Positions 17,841 to 26,659 of a DNA stretch of 64,000 nt are shown piece by piece. Numbering within the stretch: position 1 is the first letter of the stretch; the number at the start of each line of letters is the position of its first letter. The stretch is from Afipia clevelandensis ATCC 49720 (lineage in GTDB: Bacteria > Pseudomonadota > Alphaproteobacteria > Rhizobiales > Xanthobacteraceae), in NCBI RefSeq assembly GCF_000336555.1, contig NZ_KB375281.1, positions 2,429,954 to 2,493,953 of the forward strand, given 5' to 3'. The position numbers were made by a program, and so were the translations under genes. The notes beneath the pieces were generated by a model. The model saw nothing but the letters and a program-made list of their open reading frames with translations. It searched no databases and was not told the origin of the DNA.

Positions 17841-17875
17841 GGCGGCACGCTATCCCGTTGTGATGGCGTGCCGCC
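17841..17875. terminator. Inverted repeat between convergent ilvE and lysR
   Basis: Perfect 10-base arms GGCGGCACGC and GCGTGCCGCC separated by 15 bases, starting 7 bases after the ilvE stop and reaching into the last codons of the convergent lysR gene. There is no clear T tract on either side, so termination is inferred only from position and symmetry. Confidence 0.4.
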
Positions 17876-18767
17876 GTGCGTTGCACTGATTCACCATGAA
17901 ATCCACCAGTGCGCGCACCGACGGCAACAGTCCGCGACGCGACGGAAACACCGCGTGGATGATTCCGCTCTTGGGAATCCATTGCGGCAGAACATGCAGC
18001 AGCCTTCCCGCCTGAACATCGTCCCAGATCATCATCGTCGGCAATTGCACGATGCCGACGCCCTTGAGCGCGGCTTCGCGCAGCGCGGCCATGTCATCGG
18101 TGACCAGCCGCGGGGAATGCGGCACGATGGCCGTGCTGCCATCGCCCTGTTCAAGTGACCAGCTATGGTCGCGATGCGGCGGCCCAAGATCGAGGCTCGG
18201 CCAGTCATGAAGGTCAGCGGGACTTTCCGGATTTTTTCGTCCTTCAAGCAATGACGTGCTAGCGACAAGAGCCTGCGTGCTTTCGTCGAGCCGGCGCATC
18301 ACCAGTTCGCTCTTTTCAAGCGGTGGAAAGCGCACGCGGATCGCCAGATCGAACCCTTCGCCGATCACATCGACCCGCCGGTTGGTGCTCTCCAGATGAA
18401 CCTCGACACGCGGGTTTTCGATCATGAACCGCGCGATTATCTCGCCGAACTGGAAATTGATCAGCGCAGTCGGACACGCCATCCGGATCACGCCCTGCGG
18501 TTCGGAGCGCACACGCTCGATCACCGATTGCGCGGCTTCGGCTTCGACCAGCACGGCGACACAGCGCTCGTAATATTCCTGCCCGATCTCGGTCACCGAA
18601 AAGCGCCGGGTGGAACGCTGGATCAGCCGCACGCCCAGCCGTTCCTCCAGGAGTGCGATCCGGCGGCTCAGCTTGGATTTCTGCATTCCCAAAGCCCGGC
18701 CAGCCGCGGCAAAGCCGCCGCGATCGACGACCTGGACGAAATAGTAGAGATCGTTGAGATCCTGCAT
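17850..18767 (-). CDS. LysR-family transcriptional regulator
   Basis: Protein of 305 aa. N-terminal helix-turn-helix: MQDLNDLYYFVQVVDRGGFA and GRALGMQKSKLSRRIALLEE, then RLIQRSTRRFSVTEIGQEYY, followed by a LysR substrate-binding domain with VEVHLESTNRRVDVIGEGFD. I chose the ATG at 18767; an ATG at 18779 is also possible. It is divergent from the pirin gene and likely regulates the pirin-hydrolase pair; this three-gene layout recurs in Proteobacteria. The 114-base gap should contain the binding site. The inducer is unknown. Confidence 0.9.
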   Translation of the reverse strand: MQDLNDLYYFVQVVDRGGFAAAGRALGMQKSKLSRRIALLEERLGVRLIQRSTRRFSVTEIGQEYYERCVAVLVEAEAAQSVIERVRSEPQGVIRMACPTALINFQFGEIIARFMIENPRVEVHLESTNRRVDVIGEGFDLAIRVRFPPLEKSELVMRRLDESTQALVASTSLLEGRKNPESPADLHDWPSLDLGPPHRDHSWSLEQGDGSTAIVPHSPRLVTDDMAALREAALKGVGIVQLPTMMIWDDVQAGRLLHVLPQWIPKSGIIHAVFPSRRGLLPSVRALVDFMVNQCNARRHAITTG

Positions 18768-18881
18768 CGTCCTATTCATAGGACACAGAGTGCATATTGG
18801 CAATCTTCTGGCGAGATCGTCCCGGTTATATACCCGATACATCAGCAATCGGGGATCGCCCCGATGCCCGGGAGACCAATC

Positions 18882-19751
18882 ATGAAGAAGATTCTTGGTG
18901 TTTACAGCAATCCGACCATGCACTGGGTCGGCGACGGCTTTCCGGTCCGATCACTGTTCTCCTATGACTCGCTCGGCAAGCATGTCAGCCCGTTCCTGCT
19001 GCTCGATCAGGCGGGGCCGTACAACTTCGATCCCGCGAGCAGGCCGCGCGGCGTCGGACAGCATCCGCATCGCGGCTTTGAAACCGTGACGGTCGTCTAT
19101 GACGGCGAGGTCGAGCATCGCGACTCCACCGGCAAGGGCGGCGTGATCGGCCCCGGCGATGTGCAGTGGATGACCGCGGCGGGGGGAATCCTGCACGAGG
19201 AATTTCACTCACAAGGCTTCACGCGCAGCGGCGGACCGTTTCGCATGATCCAGCTCTGGGTGAATCTTCCCGCGAAGGACAAGATGAGCCAGCCGGGTTA
19301 TCAGACCATCACGGACAGCGACATTCCCGTGGTTGATCTGCCGGATGGTGCCGGGCGTGTGCGCGTGATCGCTGGCGACTTCAACGGCAACAAGGGGCCG
19401 GCGCGGACCTTCACACCGATCAACCTGTGGGATGTGAGGCTGAACCGCGATGCGACCGTGACCCTCGATCTGCCCAAAGGTCACACAACCATGCTGGTCG
19501 TCGTGTCCGGCAGAATCACGGTCAATGGCACACAGGATGCGGGCGAGGCGGAAATGGTGCTGCTCGACCGTGATGGCGAGGGCGCGACCATCGACGCCAG
19601 CAGCGACGCCATCGTGCTGGTGCTGACCGGCGAGCCGATCGATGAACCGATCGTCGGCTACGGCCCGTTCGTCATGAACAGCGAAGCGGAAATCCGTCAG
19701 GCGGTCGAGGATTTCAACGCAGGACGCTTCGGCGCTATCGCAAACGCCTGA
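18882..19751 (+). CDS. Pirin-family protein
   Basis: Bicupin of 289 aa. The metal ligands of the pirin N-terminal cupin are all present: H61 and H63 in GQHPHRGFETV, H105 and E107 in GILHEEFHS, at the same spacing as in human pirin (H56, H58, H101, E103). C-terminal pirin domain follows from about 170. Some bacterial pirins have quercetin 2,3-dioxygenase activity; others act as regulators. GGGAG precedes the ATG. Followed at 144 bases by a cysteine hydrolase gene, and divergent from lysR. Confidence 0.92.
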   Translation: MKKILGVYSNPTMHWVGDGFPVRSLFSYDSLGKHVSPFLLLDQAGPYNFDPASRPRGVGQHPHRGFETVTVVYDGEVEHRDSTGKGGVIGPGDVQWMTAAGGILHEEFHSQGFTRSGGPFRMIQLWVNLPAKDKMSQPGYQTITDSDIPVVDLPDGAGRVRVIAGDFNGNKGPARTFTPINLWDVRLNRDATVTLDLPKGHTTMLVVVSGRITVNGTQDAGEAEMVLLDRDGEGATIDASSDAIVLVLTGEPIDEPIVGYGPFVMNSEAEIRQAVEDFNAGRFGAIANA

Positions 19752-19895
19752 CCCATTGCTCCGGCTCGGCACACCGGGCCGGAGCATCGTCCCGGACACA
19801 TTTCAGATCAGCGGCGGCGCGCTCGCCCCGCCCGACCCGGTACGGGCATTCGCCTGTGCGCGGCACCCGTGCGAGCATTTGAAGGAGCATCTGTC

Positions 19896-20549
19896 ATGAC
19901 CAGCGAAACTATCCGAGATCCGCTCAAGGATCATCTGCTGACCCCGCAGAACGCCGCACTCATCGTCATCGACTATCAGCCGGTCCAGGTGAACTCGATC
20001 GCCTCGATGGACCGGCCAACTCTGGTCAAGAACATCGTCGGCACGGCGAAGACCGCCATCGCCTACGGCCTGCCGATCGTCCATTCCACGGTCAATGTGA
20101 AAACAGGACTGAACAAGCCGCCGATTTCGCAGCTCCAGGCCGTGCTGTCGGATTATCCGACCTACGACCGCACCACGATCAACTCGTGGGAAGACGTCGA
20201 ATTCCAGAAGGCCGTCAAGGCCACCGGCCGCAAGAAGCTGATCATGACGGCGCTCTGGACCGAGGCGTGCCTGACCTTTCCTGCGCTCGACGCACTCAAG
20301 GAAGGCTATGACGTTTACGTCGTGGTCGATGCGGTGGGTGGAACATCGACCGTGTCTCACGAGATGGCGCTGCGCCGGATCGAACAGGCGGGCGGCAAGA
20401 TGATCACCCTCGTTCAATTGCTGTGCGAACTTCAGCGCGACTGGAAGCGCACAGAGACAGTGCCGTCTTTTCTCGACATCAACATTGAACTGGGCGGCAC
20501 CGCCGGTCTTCAGTTCGCATGGGATCGGGCCGAACGCGCCAAAGCATAG
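19896..20549 (+). CDS. Isochorismatase-like cysteine hydrolase (YcaC-type)
   Basis: Protein of 217 aa. Catalytic triad of the isochorismatase-like superfamily: D26 in ALIVIDYQPV, K113 or K114 in GRKKLIM, and C125 in ALWTEACLTFPALDAL. The adjacent GGTSTVSHEMALRRIEQAGG fits the YcaC-like branch. Substrate unknown; such enzymes hydrolyse amides, isochorismate or similar. ATG 19896 has AAGGAG upstream. Together with pirin and the divergent LysR gene it forms a probable stress or xenobiotic-response unit. Confidence 0.85.
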   Translation: MTSETIRDPLKDHLLTPQNAALIVIDYQPVQVNSIASMDRPTLVKNIVGTAKTAIAYGLPIVHSTVNVKTGLNKPPISQLQAVLSDYPTYDRTTINSWEDVEFQKAVKATGRKKLIMTALWTEACLTFPALDALKEGYDVYVVVDAVGGTSTVSHEMALRRIEQAGGKMITLVQLLCELQRDWKRTETVPSFLDINIELGGTAGLQFAWDRAERAKA

Positions 20550-20685
20550 GCGGCGCGAGTGAGCTACGACAGGATTCAGGCGCGCCGCTACCCAGCGGCC
20601 GTCTTCCAGACATTGCCGCGCGCCAGTTCGATCGCATCGCACAGAAAGCGTTCAGCCGACATGGAGCTTCTCCCGGTCTCCTGAG

Positions 20686-21723
20686 TCAAAGCGCCTCGGC
20701 GGGAATCCAGAACACCTCGCCGTAGGAATCTTCGGTGTCGAGCCATAGCAGCGGCAGGTTGGGATAGGCATCGCCCAGCGCATCGCGGCCCCGCCCGATC
20801 TCGCACAGCAGCCCGCCGTCCGGCGTGAGATGATCCTTCGCGCCGTCGAGAATCCGGCGCACGATGTCGAGGCCGTCATCGCCGCCGTCGAATGCGATGG
20901 ACGGTTCGTGCAGACATTCGCGCGGCAGTCCGGCCATGCCCTCGGCATCGACATAGGGCGGATTGGTGATGATGAGATCGTAGCGTGCGTCGTTCACCGC
21001 ATCGAACAGATCGCCCTCATAGAGCGAGACGCGGTCCTCGAGGCCGTAATCGGCAACATTGCGAGCAGCCACCGCCAGCGCATCCGGCGAAATATCCACC
21101 GCGTCCACGGTCGCGTTCGGAAAACTCTGGCAGGCGAGAATGGCCAGGCAGCCGGAGCCGGTGCAAAGATCGAGCACGCGCGTCACATTGAACGGATCGT
21201 CGATCAGCGAGCCGCCCTCCTCCTCGGCATCGCCGCCGAAATGCGAGTCCAGCAGTTCGCCGATGAAAGAGCGCGGCACGATGGTCCGCTCATCGACATA
21301 GAACGGCAGACCGCGCATGTAGATCCTGTTGACCAGATAGGCGGCGGGTTTGCGGGTGGCGATGCGTTTCTCGAACAGTGCGAGAATTTTCCCGGCTTCC
21401 TGCGCGGTGACGCGGGCGTTCGCGAACATCTCGAACTGGTCGGGATGCAGATGCAGAACCTCGCAGACGATGAAGGCCGCCTCCGCCACCGGATCGGTGG
21501 TGCCGTGGGCGAACACCACACCGGCTTCGACAAAACGGCTGACGCCGTAGCGCATCAGGTCGAGCAGAGTCACCAGTTCGCCCGGCAGGACTTTCGGTGA
21601 CAAGACCTTGGGCGATGACGGCTTCAGGATTGTCTTCGCGGTCGCGCGCGACGCGCCGCGCTTCGTAGAGGCTTTCTTTGCTGACGCCTTCTTCGCAGGA
21701 GCAGTTTTCACTTTCTTCGCCAT
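20686..21723 (-). CDS. prmB: Ribosomal protein L3 N5-glutamine methyltransferase
   Basis: Protein of 345 aa. Motif I DLCTGSG at 185-191 and the glutamine/adenine-type catalytic NPPYVDAEGM at 254-263; the sequence after NPPY points to PrmB rather than PrmC. PrmB methylates a glutamine of L3. Residues 1-46 are an unusual Lys/Ala/Ser/Thr-rich tail (KKVKTAPAKKASAKKASTKR), resembling histone H1-like tails. The start ATG overlaps the moaE stop (TAATG); a GTG at 21735 inside moaE is less likely. It is the last gene of the uvrC-pgsA-moaD-moaE-prmB run. Confidence 0.9.
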   Translation of the reverse strand: MAKKVKTAPAKKASAKKASTKRGASRATAKTILKPSSPKVLSPKVLPGELVTLLDLMRYGVSRFVEAGVVFAHGTTDPVAEAAFIVCEVLHLHPDQFEMFANARVTAQEAGKILALFEKRIATRKPAAYLVNRIYMRGLPFYVDERTIVPRSFIGELLDSHFGGDAEEEGGSLIDDPFNVTRVLDLCTGSGCLAILACQSFPNATVDAVDISPDALAVAARNVADYGLEDRVSLYEGDLFDAVNDARYDLIITNPPYVDAEGMAGLPRECLHEPSIAFDGGDDGLDIVRRILDGAKDHLTPDGGLLCEIGRGRDALGDAYPNLPLLWLDTEDSYGEVFWIPAEAL

Positions 21724-22187
21724 TACTTGTTCCACCGCGCCGCTGCATTGTCGTCATGGGCCTGCGCATCGACCCACTGCGTATCGCCAGCGCGCTCTTC
21801 GGATTTCCAGAACGGCGCATTGGTCTTGAGATAGTCCATCAGAAACTCCGCCGCCTGAAACGCCGCCTCGCGATGTTTCGAGGCTGCCAGCACCAGCACG
21901 ATGTTGTCGCCCGGCACGACGCGGCCATAACGATGGATCACCGTGACGCCATCGAGCGGCCAGCGCGCGACCGCCTCGGCCACATGCCGGCCGATCTCGG
22001 CTTCTGCCATGCCGGGATAATGTTCCAGCGTCATCGCGGCGATGGCGCCCTCGCCCTCTCCGCCGCGGCAGATGCCGGTGAAGGTGACCACCGCGCCGAT
22101 GTCGCTATTGCTCCTGGTCAGCGCCGCGATCTCCGCCGCGATATCGAAATCAGCGGACTGGATACGGATGGTGACGGGCGTCGCCAT
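21723..22187 (-). CDS. moaE: Molybdopterin synthase catalytic subunit
   Basis: Large subunit of molybdopterin synthase, which with thiocarboxylated MoaD inserts two sulfurs into cyclic pyranopterin monophosphate. 154 aa. Family features include GAVVTFTGICRGGEGEG, MTLEHYPGMAEAEI, HRYGRVVPGDNIVLVLAASK and HREAAFQAAEFLMDYLKTNA, followed by FWKSE with the conserved lysine. Six bases downstream of moaD, and its stop overlaps the prmB start. Confidence 0.94.
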   Translation of the reverse strand: MATPVTIRIQSADFDIAAEIAALTRSNSDIGAVVTFTGICRGGEGEGAIAAMTLEHYPGMAEAEIGRHVAEAVARWPLDGVTVIHRYGRVVPGDNIVLVLAASKHREAAFQAAEFLMDYLKTNAPFWKSEERAGDTQWVDAQAHDDNAAARWNK

Positions 22188-22193
22188 GAGAAA

Positions 22194-22445
22194 TTAGCCG
22201 CCGGTCATCGGCGGGAAGAACGCGATCTCGCGCGCGCCCGCAATCGCGGTGTCCGATTTTACATGGGTGTGGTCGATGGCGGCGCGAATGGTTTTCGGCG
22301 ACGCGAACGCATTGGCGTATTCCTCGCCCCGCGCGATCAGCCACCGCATCAGGTCCGCGACCGTGCGCACGTCCGCCGGCGGATCGAGCGTTTCTTCCGC
22401 CTTGCCGATCCGTTCGCGCACCCAGGCGAAATAGAGCACCTTCAC
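22194..22445 (-). CDS. moaD: Molybdopterin synthase sulfur-carrier subunit
   Basis: Ubiquitin-like protein of 83 aa ending in Gly-Gly (FFPPMTGG), the C-terminus that becomes a thiocarboxylate. It starts KVLYFAWVRERIGKAEETLD. The start is GTG 22445, overlapping the pgsA stop by GTGA; a frame open further upstream runs into pgsA and has no family similarity. Coupled with moaE 6 bases on. The rest of the Mo cofactor pathway is not in this window. Confidence 0.93.
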   Translation of the reverse strand: MKVLYFAWVRERIGKAEETLDPPADVRTVADLMRWLIARGEEYANAFASPKTIRAAIDHTHVKSDTAIAGAREIAFFPPMTGG

Positions 22446-23056
22446 CGGTCTTCCTCGGTCAGATGATGGATCCCCGCACGAAGGTAATCCCATCCGGTGT
22501 AGATGGTGAGGATCGCCGAAATCCACAACAGCGTGATGCCGATCAGCACGGTCGGCGGCAGGATCGTCTCACCCGCCTCGCCCGCGATCAGGAAGCCAAT
22601 GGCGACAAGCTGCACCGTCGTCTTCCATTTCGCCAATTGTGACACCGGCACGCTGATGCGGATCGCGGCGAGATATTCGCGCAGACCCGACACCAGAATC
22701 TCACGGCAGAGAATCACCATGGCGGCCCACAGCGACCAGCCCTTGATGGTCTCGTCCGCCGCCAGCATCAAAAGGCACGAGGCCACGAGGAGCTTGTCGG
22801 CGATGGGATCCAGCATCTTGCCCAGCGACGACGACTGATCCCAGATGCGCGCATAGTAGCCGTCGAGAAAATCGGTCACGCCCGCGGCGATGAACACGAA
22901 CAGCGCCACCCAGCGCAGCCACAGCGGCGCGCCGAGGATGGACTGCGCATACATGCAGCCGATCACCACCGGAATCGCGGCGATCCGGGAGTAGGTCAGG
23001 AGATTGGGCAAAGACAGCGAGCGCTTTGCGGGTTTCGGGGCGGCGACACTGGTCAT
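22442..23056 (-). CDS. pgsA: CDP-diacylglycerol--glycerol-3-phosphate 3-phosphatidyltransferase
   Basis: Makes phosphatidylglycerol phosphate at the inner membrane. 204 aa with the CDP-alcohol phosphotransferase motif D62xxDG(65-66)xxAR(69-70)x8G79xxxD83xxxD87, here TDFLDGYYAR and GKMLDPIADK. Four or more hydrophobic helices. Its product, after dephosphorylation, is the donor lipid used by Lgt. It ends in a GTGA overlap with moaD, and uvrC lies upstream on the same strand. Confidence 0.94.
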   Translation of the reverse strand: MTSVAAPKPAKRSLSLPNLLTYSRIAAIPVVIGCMYAQSILGAPLWLRWVALFVFIAAGVTDFLDGYYARIWDQSSSLGKMLDPIADKLLVASCLLMLAADETIKGWSLWAAMVILCREILVSGLREYLAAIRISVPVSQLAKWKTTVQLVAIGFLIAGEAGETILPPTVLIGITLLWISAILTIYTGWDYLRAGIHHLTEEDR

Positions 23057-23139
23057 GGCCTTACCAATACTGCGAAACTGTCCGCGTCAACAGCCCATGC
23101 CGCGCATTTGAGGCCTTCAAGGCAAAGATGACAGCGGCG

Positions 23140-25194
23140 TCATGTATGACTGCCGGGATGGAAGAAATCGAAGATTTTACGCGCACTTTCAGCGCTGACG
23201 CCCGGAACCTTGCCGAGATCGGCGACCGAGGCCCGCTCGATCTCCTTCAGGGTGCCGAAATGGTGCAGCAGTGCGCGCTTGCGTGATGGCCCGATGCCGG
23301 GGATTTCCTGCAGGCCCGCCTCGCGAATGTCCTTCTTGCGCAGCTTGCGGTGCGATCCGATCACGAAACGGTGCGCCTCGTCGCGCAGCCGCTGGATGAA
23401 GTACAACACCGGATCGCGCGGCTCGAGCTTGATCGAGGGTCGGTCCGGCATGAACAGGGTTTCGCGTCCGGCATCGCGGTCCGGCCCCTTTGCCACGGCG
23501 ATCAGCGACACATCGGTCAGGTTCAGGCCGGTGAAAATCTCCCGCGCCGCATTGAGTTGGCCCTGGCCGCCGTCGATGACGACAAGATCGGGCCATTGCG
23601 GCACGGCATCGTCATCCTTGTCAGGCTTCCTGCCCTCGGCGGCGTTGCCGAGCAGCCGCTTGAAGCGGCGCTCCAGCACCTCGCGCATCATGGCGTAGTC
23701 GTCGCCCGGCGTCAGCCCTTCCGACTTGATGTTGAACTTGCGGTACTGGTTTTTCAGGAAACCTTCCGGCCCGGCGACTATCATCGCGCCGACCGCGTTG
23801 GTGCCCATGATGTGGCTGTTGTCGTAAACCTCGATGCGCTTCGGCACACGCGGCAGACCGAGTACGTTCGACAGGCCTTCGAGCAGACGCGCCTGCGTTG
23901 CGGTGTCGGCGAGCTTGCGGCCCAGCGCCTCGCGCGCATTGGTCAGCGCGTGGGTGACGAGATCCTTCTTCTCGCCGCGCTGCGGCGTTGAAACCTCGAC
24001 CTTGTGACCGGCCTTCACGCCAAGCGCTTCGGACAGCAACTCCTGATCCTCGATGCGGTGCGAGAGCAGGATCAATTTCGGTGGCGGCTTGTCGTCGTAG
24101 AACTGCGCGAGGAACGAACCCAGCACTTCCTCCGGCGGCATGGTCTTGTCCGCGCGCGGGAAATAGGCGCGGTTGCCCCAGTTCTGCCCGGTGCGGAAGA
24201 AGAACACCTCGACGCAGGAATAGCCGCCCTCTTGATGGATCGCGAACACATCGGCTTCCTCGACCGTGCGCGGATTGATGCCCTGCTGCGACTGGATCGC
24301 GGACAGCGCGGCAAGGCGGTCGCGATAGAGCGCAGCGCGCTCGAACTCGAGTTCGTGCGAGGCCTTTTCCATTTCGCCGGCGAGTTCCTGCTTCACCAGC
24401 CGCGAGCGGCCGGAGAGAAACTCATTCGCCTCGCGCACCAGTTCGGTGTAGCCGGGAAAGTCGATCTCGCCGGTGCACGGCCCCGAGCAGCGCTTGATCT
24501 GGTACAGCAGGCAAGGCCGCGTCCGGCTCTCGAAGAACGAGTCGCTGCAGGAGCGCACCAGGAACGCGCGCTGTAGCGCAGTGATGGTGCGGCCCACCGC
24601 CCCCGCCGACGCAAACGGTCCGAAGTAGCGGCCCGGCCGTGTCTGTGCGCCGCGATGTTTGAGAATCTGCGGCGCCCAGTGGTCGCCGGTGATCAGGATA
24701 TAGGGAAACGACTTGTCGTCGCGCAGTTGCACATTGAAGCGCGGACGAAGCTGCTTGATGAGGTTGGCTTCGAGCAGCAGCGCCTCGGTCTCGGTCGCGG
24801 TCGAGATCACTTCGACATTCACCGTCGCTGCGATCATGCGCGCGATGCGCGCCACCTGCCCGGTCGGGCGTGCATAGGACGCGAGCCGCTTCTTCACGCT
24901 CTTGGCCTTGCCGACATAGAGTACGTCGCTGGCCGCATTCAGCATGCGATAGACGCCGGGCGAGGTCGGCGCGAGTTTCACCGCGCGCTCGATGGCGGCG
25001 CGGCCCATCGCCAGCGTTCCCTCGGCCGCGGGCTCGGCAGACTCGTCCTCCTGCTCCGGAAGCCGCGCCTCTTCATCCTCATCGGCGGCAATCGAGGCCG
25101 GATCGACGTCCTGCCCGCGCAGGCTCCGCGGCGACGGTTCCTGCACAAGCGCCGGCTGCTCCGGCTGGTCGGGGTCTGAGGTGTCGTGAATCAT
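23140..25194 (-). CDS. uvrC: Excinuclease ABC subunit C
   Basis: Nuclease of nucleotide excision repair that makes both incisions with UvrAB. 684 aa. GIY-YIG domain from about residue 75 (SPGVYRM and [13 protein letters not shown]), UVR-like segment near [20 protein letters not shown], RNase H-like half with [18 protein letters not shown] and [13 protein letters not shown], and a C-terminal helix-hairpin-helix ([20 protein letters not shown]). Unlike typical UvrC it carries about 60 N-terminal acidic, low-complexity residues, common in this group of alphaproteobacteria; the true start might be internal at MGRAAIERA. Confidence 0.96.
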   Translation of the reverse strand: MIHDTSDPDQPEQPALVQEPSPRSLRGQDVDPASIAADEDEEARLPEQEDESAEPAAEGTLAMGRAAIERAVKLAPTSPGVYRMLNAASDVLYVGKAKSVKKRLASYARPTGQVARIARMIAATVNVEVISTATETEALLLEANLIKQLRPRFNVQLRDDKSFPYILITGDHWAPQILKHRGAQTRPGRYFGPFASAGAVGRTITALQRAFLVRSCSDSFFESRTRPCLLYQIKRCSGPCTGEIDFPGYTELVREANEFLSGRSRLVKQELAGEMEKASHELEFERAALYRDRLAALSAIQSQQGINPRTVEEADVFAIHQEGGYSCVEVFFFRTGQNWGNRAYFPRADKTMPPEEVLGSFLAQFYDDKPPPKLILLSHRIEDQELLSEALGVKAGHKVEVSTPQRGEKKDLVTHALTNAREALGRKLADTATQARLLEGLSNVLGLPRVPKRIEVYDNSHIMGTNAVGAMIVAGPEGFLKNQYRKFNIKSEGLTPGDDYAMMREVLERRFKRLLGNAAEGRKPDKDDDAVPQWPDLVVIDGGQGQLNAAREIFTGLNLTDVSLIAVAKGPDRDAGRETLFMPDRPSIKLEPRDPVLYFIQRLRDEAHRFVIGSHRKLRKKDIREAGLQEIPGIGPSRKRALLHHFGTLKEIERASVADLGKVPGVSAESARKIFDFFHPGSHT

Positions 25195-25452
25195 GACCGG
25201 AATTTAGGAACTCGGGACGCGGTGATCCAGCAGGCAGTGCCGCGCAAAGGAACGGGATTCGCCGGCGGCGGGGCCTCGCTTGTAACACTTTCTTAAGGAT
25301 GGAAATCGGGCCGCGCGCCGTCTTAACGCCTGTTTAACGTAAAACTCTCGATAAATTTTAAGCAGAAAAGGTGGACTTTCGTAACCACGTCGGTTCGCCG
25401 CACCGTTCTGGCCAGCGAGCAGCCACACCGGTGTGCGTTTGAGGAGAGTACG

Positions 25453-26079
25453 ATGAAGACAACAATTCTTGGCGCGATCGTCGCCGCGACATGCGTGAGC
25501 GCATCGGCGCAGGCTGCCGATATGTATGGCCGCCGCCCCTATCAGCAGCCCTATACGGTCAACCAGCCGCTCGCCAATAGCTGGATCGGCCCGTATATCG
25601 GCGGCAACATTGGTTACGGCTGGGGCGACGTCTCCAACAGCGGCGCCAAGCCGTCAGGCGTGCTCGGCGGCCTGCAGATCGGCTACAACTGGCAGAACGG
25701 CGCATGGGTCGCCGGCATCGAGGGCGATCTCCAGCTCAACGCGGCAGACGATACGTTCGCGGCGTGGAAATTCTCGAATCCGTGGTTCGGCACCGTGCGC
25801 GGCCGCGTCGGTTACGCCTTCAACAACGTGCTGCTCTACGGCACCGGCGGTCTTGCCTTCGGCTCGCTCAAGGTCGAAGCGCCCGGCGGCTTCTCTGAAA
25901 GCAGCACATCGGCCGGCTGGACCATCGGCGCGGGCGCGGAATTCGCCATCAACCAGAACTGGTCGGCGAAGGTCGAATACCTCTATGTCGACCTCGGCGA
26001 GCGCAACTACTTGCTCACGGGTCTGCCGAACGGCTACCAGTTCAGCACCGTTCGCCTCGGCGTGAACTACCGCTTCTGA
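25453..26079 (+). CDS. Outer membrane beta-barrel protein (Omp25/RopB-like)
   Basis: Protein of 208 aa with a clear signal peptide (MKTTILGAIVAATCVSASAQ then A). Mature part has alternating short strands, with PYIGGNIGYGWGDVS, LGGLQIGYNWQNGAWVAGIE, GTVRGRVGYAFNNVLLYGTG, NWSAKVEYLYVDLGE and a C-terminal GVNYRF ending in Phe, the outer-membrane insertion signal. This is the 8-strand Omp25/Omp31 family of alphaproteobacteria. GAGGAG precedes the ATG and a strong terminator follows, so it is monocistronic and probably well expressed. Confidence 0.93.
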   Translation: MKTTILGAIVAATCVSASAQAADMYGRRPYQQPYTVNQPLANSWIGPYIGGNIGYGWGDVSNSGAKPSGVLGGLQIGYNWQNGAWVAGIEGDLQLNAADDTFAAWKFSNPWFGTVRGRVGYAFNNVLLYGTGGLAFGSLKVEAPGGFSESSTSAGWTIGAGAEFAINQNWSAKVEYLYVDLGERNYLLTGLPNGYQFSTVRLGVNYRF

Positions 26080-26105
26080 TCGGCGTAACATCATCGCACA
26101 TCATC

Positions 26106-26136
26106 AATCCCGGGCCTTCCGCCCGGGATTTTGTTT
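26106..26136 (+). terminator. Rho-independent terminator of the porin gene
   Basis: Perfect 10-bp stem AATCCCGGGC/GCCCGGGATT with a 5-base loop (26106-26130), followed by TTGTTT. It stands 27 bases after the porin stop. Because the left arm is preceded by few A residues it is less likely to serve the convergent cold-shock gene. Confidence 0.8.
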
Positions 26137-26159
26137 GCGCGCTGATGTCCCGAAACGCG

Positions 26160-26375
26160 CTAGGGCGAAATCACCAGATCGACCGCCTTCGGTCCCTTGC
26201 CCTTCTTGTCGGGCTCGACTTCAAACGAGATACGCTGTCCTTCGATCAGGTCCTTCAGTCCGGCGCGCTCGACCGCGGTGATGTGGACGAACACATCACG
26301 CCCGCCGTCGTCCGGCTTGATGAAGCCGTAGCCGCGTTCGGCATTGAAGAACTTGACGACACCTGTCATGGCCAT
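26160..26375 (-). CDS. Cold-shock domain protein (CspA family)
   Basis: 71-aa single-domain CSP that binds single-stranded RNA or DNA. RNP1 is GYGFIKPDDGG and RNP2 VFVHITAVE; it starts MAMTGVVKFFNAERGYGFIK. ATG 26375 has a GGGGAGGGG ribosome site; the open frame upstream to 26435 is not family-like. The upstream gap of about 280 bases allows a long structured 5' leader, usual for cold-shock genes, with a small hairpin (TCCGGCA/TGCCGGA) at about 26430-26447. Confidence 0.94.
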   Translation of the reverse strand: MAMTGVVKFFNAERGYGFIKPDDGGRDVFVHITAVERAGLKDLIEGQRISFEVEPDKKGKGPKAVDLVISP

Positions 26376-26659
26376 CGGGAACCCCTCCCCGCAATGCACC
26401 TCTGGCGCGCAACGCGCGTCAGCCAGGTCCGGCATTCATGCCGGAAAGCGGCGGCCTTGGAGAGCAGCTTCAAACGTCGAAGCGCCCGGGGCCTCTCGTC
26501 ATTCCGCCGCGGCCATTCGCGGGCGCGGGACGTAAAAGCCGACCTTCACAACAGCAGCATAATACGGTTCCCGGCAAATTGGCCATGCCGCATTTGGGTG
26601 CTTTCTTCATCCGCCTGAAGTTTGTGCGAACGCCAACGCCAGCGTGCGTGTGCAGCGCG

